A model generated the notes under the pieces. That model was not told where the DNA came from and searched no databases. It saw only the letters and a program-made list of their open reading frames with translations. Of a stretch of DNA of 64,000 bases, positions 11,205-22,365 are shown piece after piece. Origin of the DNA: Metaphire vulgaris (taxonomy: Eukaryota > Annelida > Clitellata > Crassiclitellata > Megascolecidae); contig CM030832.1 in the NCBI GenBank assembly GCA_018105865.1, positions 19,473,519-19,537,518 on the forward strand, in the 5' to 3' direction. The translations under genes and the position numbers were made by a program. Within the stretch, counting starts at the first letter, position 1; every line of letters starts with the position of its first letter.

Positions 11205-11862
11205 AAAGATGCTCGTTTTGCTCGTGCAGCTCAGTTAAGTTTGAAGGCTCGCAGTGCAGGATAATACTAATCCAATACCCAGTGGCGGCTCCATTGCGGC
11301 GGCCAGGGGCCGTGCCCCCTATTGAGTGCCTGGCCCCCAGTTGGGACCCTATACTTAATGCTACATACATTAAACAAGAAATGGTTGGCCCCCATGATTA
11401 GAAGTTGCCACCCCAACGGCCCCCCCACTTGCCAAATCCTAGAGCCGCCACTGCCAATACCTATACCTAATACCCAATCATTGAATTCATGCTGAACAAC
11501 ATTTCAATAATCGCCACCTAGCCACGCTCTGCGCCACGTAATAATTAGGCCTATGTACGTTAAAATCACGCAACTGTGACCATTTGTGACGCTGTACACG
11601 TATTTTTGTGTACGTTAAAATGAACGTTAAAATTGCGCAACTTCCTCAAGCTACGAAAAATAGTTACCAATAGCAACGTCGTCGCACGCTACGAACAATT
11701 GTTACCAATAGCAACGTCGTCGCACGTCCACCCCTTTGACGCTGCAATGACTCGACTAAACCGTGCTAAACGTACGCTTCGTCAAACCCTTCTTTGTCAA
11801 CCAATGAGAACGCTTGAAGGTAACAGACATACAGAACAAGGATTTTAATATTATAGATATAT
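11205..11862 (+). repeat. dispersed repeat, copy B (split by a hAT MITE)
   Basis: Same family as 1-418 and 39165-39650. It starts CTAGAAAGATGCTCG and ends TTATAGATAT beside a (TA)n run. The MITE at 11280-11453 interrupts it. Two copies of GTTACCAATAGCAAC lie at 11663-11677 and 11701-11715. Confidence 0.82.
11280..11453 (+). mobile_element. hAT-type MITE (CAGTGGCGGCTCC family), copy 1
   Basis: 174 bp with inverted ends CAGTGGCGGCTCC / GAGCCGCCACTG. The 8-bp target-site duplication CCAATACC lies at 11272-11279 and 11454-11461. Copies 2 and 3 are at 33927-34104 and 34643-34824. An 8-bp TSD with CAG..CTG-type ends indicates hAT. Confidence 0.95.
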
Positions 11863-11872
11863 ATATTATTTG

Positions 11873-11961
<89 letters not shown>

Positions 11962-11979
11962 ACCATGTGCCACAGATAG

Positions 11980-12016
<37 letters not shown>

Positions 12017-12040
12017 ATTATTATTATTATTATTAATGAT
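11863..12040. repeat. (TA)n and (ATT)n microsatellites
   Basis: Nearly pure (TA)n from 11865 to 11958 with two TTTG interruptions, then (ATT)n at about 11980-12036. ORFs here are artefacts. Confidence 0.97.
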
Positions 12041-13439
12041 TGCTTAACTGTATAAACTTGTTAGTTAATAATTTAATCTAATTAATTAGCGTTATAATAA
12101 TGTAATTTTGTACTAATTTTAATTAATTAATAAAGTTTTAATTCATGTAAAACGGACAGAGCACGCGTTAGGCTAAGACGCTAAGGCTTCGGTAAAATTA
12201 TTAGAATCGCCACGGCCGCCCAAAGACCGAGAGATAAGTTGTATAAACCGGCAACGATTTATGGTTCCCGAGCCTTCGGTCTTTAGCAAGTAGAGAGTTT
12301 GGCCGCTGAAAGATCGTCGCCTGTTTGACAGAGGCTGCGCGGAGACGGCGGCTGGCTGGCTGCTGACGAAGGGAGCAGGCGGTTGGAGCGATGGAAAGAA
12401 GGAGAGAGAACGCAGCGGTCGGCCGGCTGTGTAGTCGATGCGTACGCCTGAACACTGACGCCCGGGCTACCAGAGGTGGTTAGCGAAGGGCTGGGCCCGT
12501 AGACGGGGTCGCTTACCACCGATAACGACGACACCATTGCCTAGGTTCCTGCTCTGACGGCATCTAAGCGGACGTGGCCCTACAGCTTGAAATTCCGCCT
12601 AAAGAGCGGCGCCCGGGGAACAGGTCCTGACGGCGATGCGCGTCGCCGGCGGCGAAGCGCCTTTCGCCGCTGCCGACGACGCTAGAGGGGTGGGTCCGAA
12701 GTTAAGCTTCCTGACGGATAAAACGCGTAGATGGGGACATTTGGGAGCGAGCGCCCTCAAGGGCTGGTTCTAAAAATCGAAAATCTCCGAAATATGGGAA
12801 TTTATGTAGCCCGCGTCAGTAGGCGGACGCAGGCGGCTGTTGAACAAAAGTTCGCTTGAGACGCGCGCCCAGCTGGCAGGAGCTATCGCCGCGTCGCTTA
12901 GCCGTAGACGAAGCCCCTGATCACCGCTAAGGAAAACGTTCTTAAGCAAGTCCCTACTTTTTCCTATTGACGGCAACTACGCGAAAATACAGACTACAGA
13001 CGAAAAATCCGCCTAAGTGTCCGTCATAAAGTTTCAAAACTCTAAACATTTCAGTCATGTATATGTGGCCGCTTATACTGTGAAGCGATAGAGTAAAGAA
13101 AGCACAGCGATTGAAAGCGAGTATTTGGAGCCCGTTTAAAGTGCTAAAGCTTATCGTTCCATACTGACGTATCAAAGGCTATTGATTGCAGTTCCTGTGC
13201 GCTAGTTATTGTGGCTGCCGGGCTGCGTCTAGCTACCGCGTCTTTGTCCGTGTTACCAGTGTTGCCACTGTAGCCATTGTTGTCATTGTTGCTTGGTTTA
13301 TTAATAAATAAATAAAAATAAACCAATAAAGGCAAGTTGTGTTCGTGTCTTTGAAAGTCGCTGTGACGCCGGAGTCTCAGCGCACTGTCCGTGAAGGTGA
13401 GCCTTGGCTGTGATGAACCTCGCCTACCTGAGGTCACGT
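12041..13439. other. GC-rich stretch, no gene recognised
   Basis: About 12170-13250 is clearly GC-richer than its surroundings and full of short ORFs with arginine/proline-rich, low-information products. Around 13300-13330 there is AATAAATAAATAAAAATAAA followed by CCAATAAAGG, which could be the polyadenylation part of an LTR or a UTR. The inverted pair AAAGACCGA / TCGGTCTTT lies at about 12219 and 12278. No domain or splice pattern was found. Confidence 0.4.
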
Positions 13440-13700
13440 TAGTGCCCAGGAGGTCAATTCTGAGCCAAGGGAGGAGACAGACGCCCGCCTGTCGTATAGG
13501 CGCGGGGAGACAGTTTGGGTGAATCGACGGCCAAGGAAAAGAGTGGACCGCCGTCCATTCAGGCACGGGTAACTTCGGGTTTGGTGAAAGCGCTGAGGAA
13601 GCAAACAGACGCTGCTGCCCGTCTACAAGCGAGAGCAGAGATTACCCAGCGTGTGAGGAAGCCAAGAGACAACGCCGCCTGTCTATAAGAGAGCGGAAGA
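13440..13700. repeat. degenerate ~62-65-bp tandem repeat
   Basis: A motif of the form (G/A)CCCGCCTGT...TATAGG / CGCCGCCTGTCTATAAGA recurs at about 13481, 13549, 13613 and 13674, next to GAGGAAG(C)...AGAC blocks. A similar unit appears in the opposite orientation at 53990-54165. Confidence 0.55.
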
Positions 13701-14030
13701 CGGCTAGATTGCCGAGAATGAAGAGACGTGGGGCCAAGTCGAAGCCAGAGACTAGGCTGATGGCGATCGGGAGACCGAGCGGGCGTTGGGGGCCGCCCGA
13801 CCGCCGGCCGCGCTACGAGACCGCGAGCCGGCGGAGTCGCCACATATATTATAAAACTATTATTATTGTTATTGTTTTCTTGAAAGGAGATCTGCTATTC
13901 GGACTTGACAGCAGAACTCTTGGTTTCCTTCGTGTCCTGAGAGCCCTTTGCTTTCTTAATCGCTGCAGCCCGTCTCTCTGTGACAGCTTTCGTTGATGTC
14001 TTTGGAGCATTGCTGGGTGGAGCAGCTGCA

Positions 14031-14084
<54 letters not shown>

Positions 14085-14483
14085 TATTATAATAATTATT
14101 TTATTTATTTATTCCTTATTTAAACTTATTTATTCCTTATTTAAACTTATTATTATTATTATTACTAATATTATTATTCCTTATTTAAACTACCTAACTG
14201 GCCCAGAGCGCCATCTAGCGATTATCTCATAAACTATCTTCTTATATTTTATTATTGGATTTCATGTTTGCTATTATCAATTTCGCTACACTTGGACTAG
14301 GAGGTTACCAAATTGCTTACTTATCCACACCACAGGTGACGGCGGTAATTAAACTTACGTATTTGCTACTTATTAGTTATTACTAACTTATTTATATTTG
14401 TCATCTCGCTGCAAGTCTCGTTCTCGTTCAGTTAAAATTTGACGCCGTTTTCAGCAGTTTGCTAATGTAAAAACACTCTCGTT
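13701..14483. other. no gene; microsatellites at 14033-14180
   Basis: (TA)n at about 14033-14074, then ATTATT/TTTATT-rich sequence with a repeated CCTTATTTAAACTTA. The rest shows no domain-like ORF. Confidence 0.6.
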
Positions 14484-14589
14484 GCACAAGCGGTTCAGGA
14501 AAGAAAACTTTCTAATGGCTCCAGCCAATCACGGCAACCCGCTGCTCACTATTTTTAGATTGACGTAAAACCCCGTATCCTATATCACC

Positions 14590-14638
14590 AATTCTAATAC
14601 CGAAGGGTATCAATAGGTTTCTAATACCGAAGGGTATC
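14590..14638. repeat. duplicated hairpin motif
   Basis: TTCTAATACCGAAGGGTATCAAT occurs twice with a short spacer. Each copy contains ATACC-GAA-GGGTAT, able to fold back on itself. Confidence 0.75.
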
Positions 14639-14908
14639 AATCGCTGGTACTTCAAATCCGGCATTGAGAAGTACAGACTGTACAGTGTTTGCGTATAGTC
14701 ACGTAATTGTGGCTTTTGTCAAATTGCAATTGATGTTTTGCATTTTTAAACCTCAATCAAACCATCCATGCACAAGTCAGAAATTGGGATGAGGCTTGTA
14801 GTGGCACTGATGGATTCACGGACAGAGTGTTAGTAGGCAACAGATGTTCGGCCGCAGTATGATTGTCTGTACTGCTGGAGCCGATGTGCTTATCTTGCAT
14901 GTGCCTTT

Positions 14909-15022
14909 TTACATCACAGACGTCATTTCACTGTTTTTCACGTGTTTACGCAAACCTTTATTGTTGACAAATGCCTTACTACATAACTTACAGGCGAACT
15001 TTCCTTCACTTATATCCGCCAT
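14909..15022 (-). pseudogene. C2H2 zinc-finger ORF inside the TIR element (decayed)
   Basis: ATG in a good context (AAAATGGCG) opens MADISEGKFACKLCSKAF and then VNNKGLRKHVKNSE. This is C-x2-C-x12-H, with the second His lost. After TAA, another frame reads VCDVKRHMQDKH, the end of a second finger. A start codon plus two finger remnants suggests a DNA-binding protein encoded or captured by the element, broken by at least one frameshift. Confidence 0.5.
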
Positions 15023-15140
15023 TTTAAAACACAGTATAAGATAATACTACGGAGATTTTCCCCAGTGTTGAAATAAAAATACTGCTTGACGTGATTGGCT
15101 GGAGCTATTAGAAGGTTTTCTTTTCTGAACCGCTTGTCTC

Positions 15141-15911
15141 GTTGCTTGTATACGACATGGCGTCACAAGCATTGATATTGATATTGCTGGAATTTTTAGA
15201 GAAAACCCTTTTCCGCAGTTGCGGTGGAGCGATCCTCGCCCTCTGGTCACCAGAGGGCAGGGCCCAATCATTTCACCCGCAGTCGCTAGATGGTGATGGG
15301 AATGGGAATAAAAAGGGGCAAGCGGCCATTTTCGCTCTCTTTTCGGCCGGGTTCTTTTCTGCTGCTGGTAGCTGGGGGTAGACGTTTTGTCTGGACTGGA
15401 GGTGCAGCCGATTTGGAAGCGTGATTAGAGTATTAATTGATTACGTTTGTGTAGCTAATGTGTGGTCATAATTATATGCAAATCTTATTATCGAATAGGC
15501 GTTCGTGTCGTAAATCGTCGGCATACATTGGACTGAAGACCTCGCCCTTCTTAGAGGCGAGGCCGAACCACACGAGTATAGGACATCGTTTGCCATCCTG
15601 GGGTGAGAAAAGGGGGCAGATAACTCCCCCTTTCGTTCCACTCGCACTAGATTAGAAAGTCTTCACTCAATGGAGTAGAATGGATCATTCGATTGAAATT
15701 GAACAGAAGCAATCGAACGACTGTCACTAGTCTTACTAAATCTAACTTAGACACTAAGCCGGTAGAATACTAATACTTACTTGCTACTTAATTTTAACTG
15801 GAATACTATGTTAAAATAATAATATTATAGCAATATAGCTGCTTATAGCAGTTACCACCGAAGTGTTTTTTATTTCTTGGTTAACACTTAGGCCTAGTCT
15901 TACACTAGTCG
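15141..15911. other. no gene recognised; GC hairpin at 15609-15633
   Basis: An ORF at 15142-15381 gives MASQALILILLEFLEKTLF and more, without a known domain. GGGAATAAAAAGGGGC near 15300 and the hairpin AAAGGGGG / CCCCCTTT at 15609-15633 look like UTR or LTR features of an unassigned repeat. Confidence 0.4.
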
Positions 15912-16094
15912 TGAATAGTGTGGTCTACACTATATTAAAGACAACTCTCAGATTATATAATATATGTATTTCAGGTTCGGTTAGATCTTGTGTCCTCGAC
16001 TGATAGTTAGTTAGATACTACAGAGCTACTACTAAAACGTTCCTTATTGGAGGGTAGGCGTGGCCTCTAGAATGTCAGTCAATACCACGTTATA
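15912..16094 (-). repeat. 3' LTR of Gypsy element 2
   Basis: 183 bp. It is preceded on the minus strand by AAAGAAGGAAGG, a clear polypurine tract. It lacks 17 bp present in the 5' LTR (GATCGACTGCTAAGTCC region). Confidence 0.9.
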
Positions 16095-16233
16095 CCTTCC
16101 TTCTTTAACTTAGACGGTTATCTAATTAAACAATTAAACATAATGAATGAACTAAACTACTAAAATATGGACTGCTAATATATAATTGTTAATCAATCAT
16201 CTGACCTGATGAACTAGCATGCTAATGTATAGA

Positions 16234-19200
16234 CTATCCAAATCTCTGGGGTTTCATAATTGCTCGACCTGAGCGGGTTCTATAGGGCTCTATAACGTTA
16301 GTCTTTTGGGTTGGTGCTTGTTCTGGTTGCACCTTTGTTGATCGTTCCTGGACTGGTGGTGGTTGAGCTGGAGGTGGCTGAGGGGCATGAGACGGTAGCG
16401 CCGTTGCACGAGCGCCATCTGGGGAGTCTGGCTGATACGAATGATGTTCTTCGTCGATTCGTATTGGATCCTCTTGTGAGAACCTCACGTGCTTGGAAGT
16501 CCGTTTCATTGTATTGCCGTTCTCAAATCTGACGTTATAAGATCGAAATGGAAGAACGTCTTTGATTTCAGCTTTTCGCCAGTAATCGTCTGTCGGGCGG
16601 TATTTCGCTCTCACCACCTGTCCTTCTTTAAAACTTGGACGCTCTTTCGCTGTACGATCGTAATAGAAACGTTGTTTCTCTTTTGACTTTTGTAGCGCCT
16701 CTTTCGTAGCGCTTGCAGTTGGCGTTGACAGGAGTTTGTCGGCGATCGGCATCTTTGTACGCGTCCTTCTTTCCATCAGAATCTGAACAGGACTTAAACC
16801 CAGATTTTCTGAAGGCGTGTTTCTGAAATCGAGTAGTGCGAGGAAAGGGTCCGAGTTGTTTTCTTTCGCCTTTTTCATCAGCCTTTTTGCAGTTCGTACG
16901 GCGTTTTCTGCCTTCCCATTGCTCTGCGGGTAATGGGGCTAGCTAAAAACCTGTTCGAATTCGTATTGCTCTGCAAATCTTTTGAATTCGGTTGAATATA
17001 ACGGATTTTTGTCGCTCTAGATTTTCTCAGGTAGGCCGTGTCTTCCAGCGTGTTGCTTTAGGCAGTAAATAATTTCAGCGGCTGTCTTCGAGACGAGTCG
17101 GTCGATCTCAAAATATCCAGAGAAGTAGCAGGTCGTTATCAAGTAATCACGTCCATCGAAGGTGAAGACGTCGCATGCGATTATTTGCCAAGAGAGGTCT
17201 GGCAGGGTACGAGGAAGCAGTGGTTCCTTTTGAATAGAATCCCTGAATTTATTGCAATTCTCATTCTCACATCTCTCGATCTTCTGGCGAAGCTCAGACG
17301 TCAATCCGGGTCAGAAGACTATGTCTCGGGCTCTGCGTAGACAAGAATTAATTCCAGTGTGTGCAGAATGAAGTCTGTTCATTATCTCAGGTCTCGCTGG
17401 TGCGGTACCACCAGGCGGTCTGATTTGTATATTAAATTCTACTTACACTTAGTTCATCGGCGAATGTGGCATAGGGCCGAAGGTCTGCTGGCAGGTCCTT
17501 AGGGCATTCTGGCCATCCATTGATAATTTGTTCCCTGAGGCGTTTGTAATTAGTGTCTTCCGCTGCATCTGTTATTAGTTTCAGCGTCGACGTGGAAGCG
17601 ATCATGCGTAGATAAGCCATCTGTTCTGCATCTGTTGTCTGTAGAAGCGCTATTCAGTAAATTCTGTTCTCACGGCTCTCGGATCAAAAGCTCGAGAAAG
17701 ACAGTCTGCGATTATTAGGTCTTTTCCCGCCTTGAAGCGAAGGTCAATGTCATATTTTTGTAGTCGTAACAGCATACGTTGTAGTCTCTTTGGTGCCGCG
17801 GCGTGATTTTTAAATATGGCCAATAACGGACGATGATCGGTCTCACAAATAGTTCGTCTTGAGTATACATAATAATGAAATCTTTCAAAAGCAAATACAA
17901 TTCCCAATAATTCCCGTTCAATTTGGGCATATTGTTTTTCAGCTGCTGTTAGTGCTCTAGACGCGTATTCCACCACTCTGTTACCTTGTAAAATCGCAGC
18001 ACCAATTCCATTTTGGGATGAATCCGCCTGGACCAAAATGTCCTTCTTACCGTCAAAATATTGTAATACAGGAGCCGTCTTCAACATCTCCTTCAGCCGG
18101 TTGAATGCATCTGTGTGTCGATCGGTCCCTTGAAATTCATTTTCCGACTTCAGAAGTTCTCGAAGTACGCAAGTGACGTCACTGAAGTTCGGACAGTAGC
18201 GAGCGAGGTACGTTGCGAGTCCTAATAGTCTTTGGACGGCTGCTTTTTCTTCAGAAACCGCAAAGTTCTCAATCGCTTCCATCTTTAATGCGGCTGGCTG
18301 TATTCCATCTTTGGTCAGTTGATGTCCCATGAAAATGATGACGTCACGATTGAGCTGTAGTTTCTCACGGTTAAGTTTTTTTCCTTTGGATCGACAGCGC
18401 TGAAGCAATGCGACTAAATTCTCGTCGTGATTTCTACGGGCCTCGGCCTGATTTTCTTCAGACCCCGTGATCAAAATGTCATCGGCGATGCAATGGATGC
18501 CTTTAAGACCCGAAAGAGCAGCTTGTAGCCTCGCTTGGAAAAGCTCCGATGAAACACATAAACCGAATGGAACTCTAAGGTACCTGAATCTGCCAAAAGA
18601 AGTCTCAAAAGTACATAAATAACTTGAAGCTTCATCAAGCACAAGCATGTTAAAGGCGTTCTTGCAGTCTACAGTACTGAAAACTTTTACTCCGGCTTAA
18701 TTTGGCAAAATGTCATCCAAAGTGGGCATGTAGAATGTACTTCTGATTAACGCAGGGTTCAAGGTGCGAGTCGGATCAAGACAGAGTCGTATTCGTCCAT
18801 CGTTTTTCATCACAACGACAAGTGCTGACACCCAGCGAGTCGGTCGGTCACTTGGATAATTATTCCATCCTTTACCATCCGTTGAAGTTCTGTTTCAACG
18901 CGGTCTCTTAACGCTACAGGAGTGCGACGCAGAGGTAATTGGACAGGGCGGAAGGAAGGGTCTATCTCGAGGTGGACCAGTCCCTCCATTCGTCCTAGTT
19001 TTCCGTCAAATAGATCACCATATTGAGCCATGACGTCAGCTTCTGTCAGAGGTCGATGTTCTGTCGAAGAAATGGTCGTTCCGATGGTGCAAATGTTTTC
19101 ATCTACGACGCGTAGTAAATCCAATGCTCGACAGGTCGCTATGCTGAGAATAGGGCTGTCGTGTGACGTCACGTAATCTTCGATGCTTAGTTGCTGTTTC

Positions 19201-19562
19201 GTCTTTGGATGAGTCAAAAGAATATAGATCATTCCTTGAGTCTCCAGCTGCGCTCCGTTGAACATTCTTAGAGTTGCTTTAGCAGGACGCAGTTTGGGCT
19301 TCGGCGAAAGGCTTTCGTAGACAGTTTTAGTGATTATATTTACAGTAGATCCACAGTCTAACATAAAACGAACGAGCTGGTCGTTGACCAAAATATGTGT
19401 GAAAATCCTACCTCCAGCGTCAGTTGAATTCAATACAAGGACTGATTCAAAATCGTCAGATAACTGTTGTACGCTGGCGCTGGAGGAACGTTCGATTGAC
19501 ATGCTACCGCATAATGATTTTTCTTCTGACATATTCGACAGGTGGCGCCGTAGGCTGGACAA
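16234..19562 (-). pseudogene. pol of Gypsy element 2 (PR-RT-RNaseH-IN)
   Basis: Protease FMLDCGSTVNIITK is near 19358-19330. RT has FGRFRYLRVPFGLCVSSELF and the catalytic IADD at about 18489-18478. RNase H has ILVQADSSQNGIGAAIL, EYASRALTAAEKQYAQIERE and an intact TDHRPLLAI. Integrase pieces are CDVFTFDGRDYLITTCYFSG at 17017-17304 and DPFLALLDFRNTPSENLGLS in 16234-16878. Frame breaks lie near 18650-18810, 17640, 17430-17300, 17017 and 16880. The 332-codon RT/RNaseH frame (17650-18648) is uninterrupted. Confidence 0.92.
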
Positions 19563-20333
19563 CTGCTTCGTATACGCGCATGGTTACGACAGTAATAACG
19601 ACAAGTATCGCGTGATTGAGAAGTACCTTTATCAGGACGTTGACGCTGTTTCTGACGCTGTGATTGTTCGCGAGCGTTGTGACGTTGAAAATCACCTTTT
19701 CCGGCGCCGTATTGGTGGCGTCGTCTGCTCTTGCTTCGTCCGCGGGTCGTGGAATCTCGACGCAGCGCATGGACTTCTTCGTCTGGAGCGGTGATGGCGC
19801 GAAATTGCTTCGAGGTGGCCTCTTGTGCACGACACAAGTTCAGAGCTCTTTCTAAATCTAAGTCTCTAGTGCCAAGTAATTTATTTCTAGTGGCATCGTC
19901 CTGGATTCCTAGAACAATTCGATCTCGAATCATAGATTGTTCTAAATCTCCAAAGCTGCATGAGCGAACGAGTCGGCGGAGGTCGGCGACGAAAGTGTCA
20001 AAGGATTCACCTGGTCCCTGTTTCCGGCTGTGGAAAATGTATGGCTCATATACTTCCGAAACGATTCCAATACAGTGGCGTTTGAAGGCTTCGAGGATGT
20101 CTGTTGTATATTGCCTCTGCTCGTCGGTCAGTGTCATCGAGTCGAAAACGCAATAGGCAGCTGTGCCTATGCAGGCGAGGAGGATAGCTGCTTGTCGATC
20201 GGCAGGTTCTTCATCGATTTTTGAGGCTTTCACATAGACCAACCATTGGCCTCGGAACCTTTTATACTCAGCTGCAAGATTTGATGCTTGCAGATCCAGC
20301 TTCTCCGGTAGAGGTATGAGGTATTGTCGCCAT
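19420..20333 (-). pseudogene. gag of Gypsy element 2
   Basis: ATG at 20333. After an early frame change the long frame from 20242 reads MVYVKASKIDEEPADRQAAI, RDRIVLGIQDDATRNKLLG and the nucleocapsid CRYYCRNHARIRSSCPAYG, CRICQKKNHYAVAC with paired Cys/His knuckles. Same architecture as element 1, which preserves the complementary halves less well. Confidence 0.88.
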
Positions 20334-20393
20334 TATCCGATACAAAGAGTGTCTTAAACTGTCGCTAAGCTATCGAAAATGTTCTTAATTTAA

Positions 20394-20408
20394 GCTAATC
20401 TGACACCA
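20394..20408 (-). other. primer-binding site of Gypsy element 2
   Basis: TGGTGTCAGATTAGC directly follows the LTR end CA. The start TGG fits pairing with a tRNA CCA end. Confidence 0.75.
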
Positions 20409-20608
20409 TGAATAGTGTGGTCTACACTATATTAAAGACAACTCTCAGATTATATAATATATGTATTTCAGGTTCGGTTAGCTCTTGTGTCCTCGACTGA
20501 TAGTGATCGACTGCTAAGTCCTAGTTAGATACTACAGAGCTACTACTAAAACGTTCCTTATTGGAGGGTAGGCGTGGCCTCTAGAATGTCAGTCAATACC
20601 ACGTTATA
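20409..20608 (-). repeat. 5' LTR of Gypsy element 2
   Basis: 200 bp, reading TATAACGTGG...CTATTCA on the minus strand. It is followed at 20408 downward by TGGTGTCAGATTAGC, a good primer-binding site. The LTR starts with TA rather than TG in both copies. Confidence 0.9.
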
Positions 20609-20629
20609 AGTCGTATACAGTCTTATTTT

Positions 20630-20812
20630 CAGTGGCGTCATTTAACACTTTTCTTAGGGGCGGGGCAAGACATTTTCTGGCAAATTTTTACAAAATTTTG
20701 GCCAGTTTTTTGAACATTTCACATTTATTTATTTATTTATTTAATACATCATTCCTTCATTTCCTTGGGGCCACGGCACCTTCCCTGCTCCCACCCCTAA
20801 ATGTCGCCTCTG
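20630..20812 (+). mobile_element. hAT-type MITE (CAGTGGCGTCATTT family)
   Basis: 183 bp with ends CAGTGGCGTCATTT / AAATGTCGCCTCTG. The 8-bp TSD CTTATTTT is at 20622-20629 and 20813-20820. It sits a few bases outside the 5' LTR of Gypsy element 2. A partial relative is at 1507-1620. Confidence 0.92.
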
Positions 20813-20979
20813 CTTATTTTATTATACAGTGGCGTAGACATAGAACATCAAATATATGACATATATGCATGGCTGACAGCGACATCTTCTACCAACTGTC
20901 AGTCATACATATCGAAGCATGCAACAGCAACAAATACAACTAATCGGCGATATTTTCTACCAGCCGATCATCATCATCA

Positions 20980-21552
20980 TCAGTGTTTCTGTCTCTCGAC
21001 AGGTCCAGGTATCCAGTTATTCCACTCCGATCGATTGCTTGCTTCTTCTTTGAGTTCCTGATATCCTTTATTCATCATCCACTCCAACATCATCTTTCTC
21101 GGTCTACCTCTCACTCTCTTTCCCTCTATTTTTCCTTCGATTATTGTTCTTAGTAAAGAGTCATGCCGGAGGACATGTCCCATCCAATTTCTCTGCCTTT
21201 TCCGGATTGTATCTATCAGGCTTCTTTCTTCTTCTATCTCCTTCATGACTTCCTCGTTTGTCTTATGCTCTGTGTATTTTACTTTTAGCATTTTCCTCCA
21301 AATCCACATTTCAAAAGCCTCTAATCGTTTTATATCTTCCTTTCTCATTGTCCACGTCTCCGCCCCATACAACGCCACACTCCATATCAATGTTTTTACC
21401 AATCTCTTTTTAGGTTTAATTTTAGGTTTACTTTGCATCAGCTCCTTTCTCTTGTAAAAAGCTTCTTTTGCTATTGCTATACGTCTTCTTATCTCTTTAT
21501 TGCATCTGGCATCGGTTGTTATCAGACTTCCTAGATAGCTAAATTCCTTCAC
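20980..21552 (-). mobile_element. LINE C-terminal RT fragment (RTE-like)
   Basis: 190 open codons: EFSYLGSLITTDARCNKEIR, LIWSVALYGAETWTMRKEDI, WMGHVLRHDSLLRTIIEGKI and VRGRPRKMM. These are the typical C-terminal motifs of endonuclease/RT LINE proteins often labelled craniofacial-development-protein-2-like. The frame is open, so this is a relatively young fragment. Confidence 0.88.
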
Positions 21553-21662
21553 TTGCTCTTGACCAGCCGATAGTAAAACAATACCAATTTGACCCAGAAC
21601 TTTTCAACCAAGAGCCAGATCAGTAGACAAATACAGAGTCCGGCCTACAAAGAAAAAAAGAA

Positions 21663-22365
21663 AAATAAATAAATAAAAAGAAAAAAGGCCTACTCAAACA
21701 GAGGTTAGAATAAGTAAGACAAAGAGAAAACAGAAAAAGAAGCCTTAAATTAATAAATAATAATAAATCAGCAGCATTATCGCAATCCAAACACACATGT
21801 ACTCACGTATCGATTCAAACATGGTCGCATTTTTACATTATTAAACGTTGCGCTGTTAAATATTATTATTATTAATTCTGACAATTTCATATAGCGCAAT
21901 ACGCATAGCGAAGGCTAAAGTCAAGAGCGCTTTACAAGTGTCCCTAAGAGGAGATGTTAAAATAATATGTTTTAAGGTTCCTAGTGAACAGTTCAGGCGA
22001 TGTCGCCCTAGTCACGTCCGCCGGCAGTGAGTTCCAAAGCAAAGGGTTGCCCCCTCGAAACAGACCGATCCCCAAATTTTGCCGTCGTAGACGGGGGTGG
22101 AACCACCAATTGAGAACGGCTGCTTGATCGAAGCTGCGAGCGCCGATCAGACGACTTGGGCTTACAGACAAGAGCCGTTAAGTACTCGGGGCAGAAAGGG
22201 TCATTTAACGTCCTAAATGTAAACCAGCAATGTTTAAATGCTATACGCGCCAGTGAAGTTTGTCTCGTAATAGCGGTGTCACATGCTCATTCCACCTAGC
22301 GCCGAAATAAATCAATAAAAAGAAAAAAGGCCTACTCAAACAGAGGTTAGAATAAGTAAGACAAA
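21663..22365 (-). mobile_element. L2-like LINE tail between 61-bp direct repeats
   Basis: The LINE part (about 21870-22304, minus) encodes GLFRGGNPLLWNSLPADVTR and NLKTYYFNISS. Its 3' tail reads ATTCTGACAATTTCATATAG and GCGCTTTACAAG on the plus strand, and the same tail occurs at 24525-24590. The 61-bp direct repeats at 21663-21723 and 22305-22365 differ at one base and bracket the insert. Confidence 0.75.

Larger units (their letters stand above)
14484..15140. mobile_element. long terminal-inverted-repeat element
   Basis: Bases from about 14490 (CAAGCGGTTCAGGAAAGAAAA...TCTAATGGCTCCAGCCAATCACG) reappear inverted at 15092-15140 (CGTGATTGGCTGGAGC...TTCTGAACCGCTTG). The arms are about 50 bp with a few mismatches, and weaker similarity continues inward. 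The interior carries a decayed C2H2 ORF. The TSD is not clear, so the superfamily is open. Confidence 0.65.
15912..20608 (-). mobile_element. Ty3/Gypsy LTR retrotransposon 2 (minus strand), complete with TSD
   Basis: LTRs at 20409-20608 (5') and 15912-16094 (3') flank gag, protease, RT, RNase H and integrase in Gypsy order. The TSD AGTCG is at 15907-15911 and again at 20609-20613. The LTRs differ by a 17-bp indel and few substitutions. Gag and pol are related to element 1 but the LTRs are not, so it is a sister family. The body has several stops and frameshifts, mostly in integrase. Confidence 0.93.

Noticed and set aside
11766..12055. ORFs rich in Ile and Tyr
   Set aside because: They are translations of (TA)n and (ATT)n microsatellites.
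12201..13843. Host gene in the GC-rich ORF cluster
   Set aside because: Frames are short, overlapping on both strands, Arg/Pro-rich, and lack splice structure or known domains; more likely repeat sequence.
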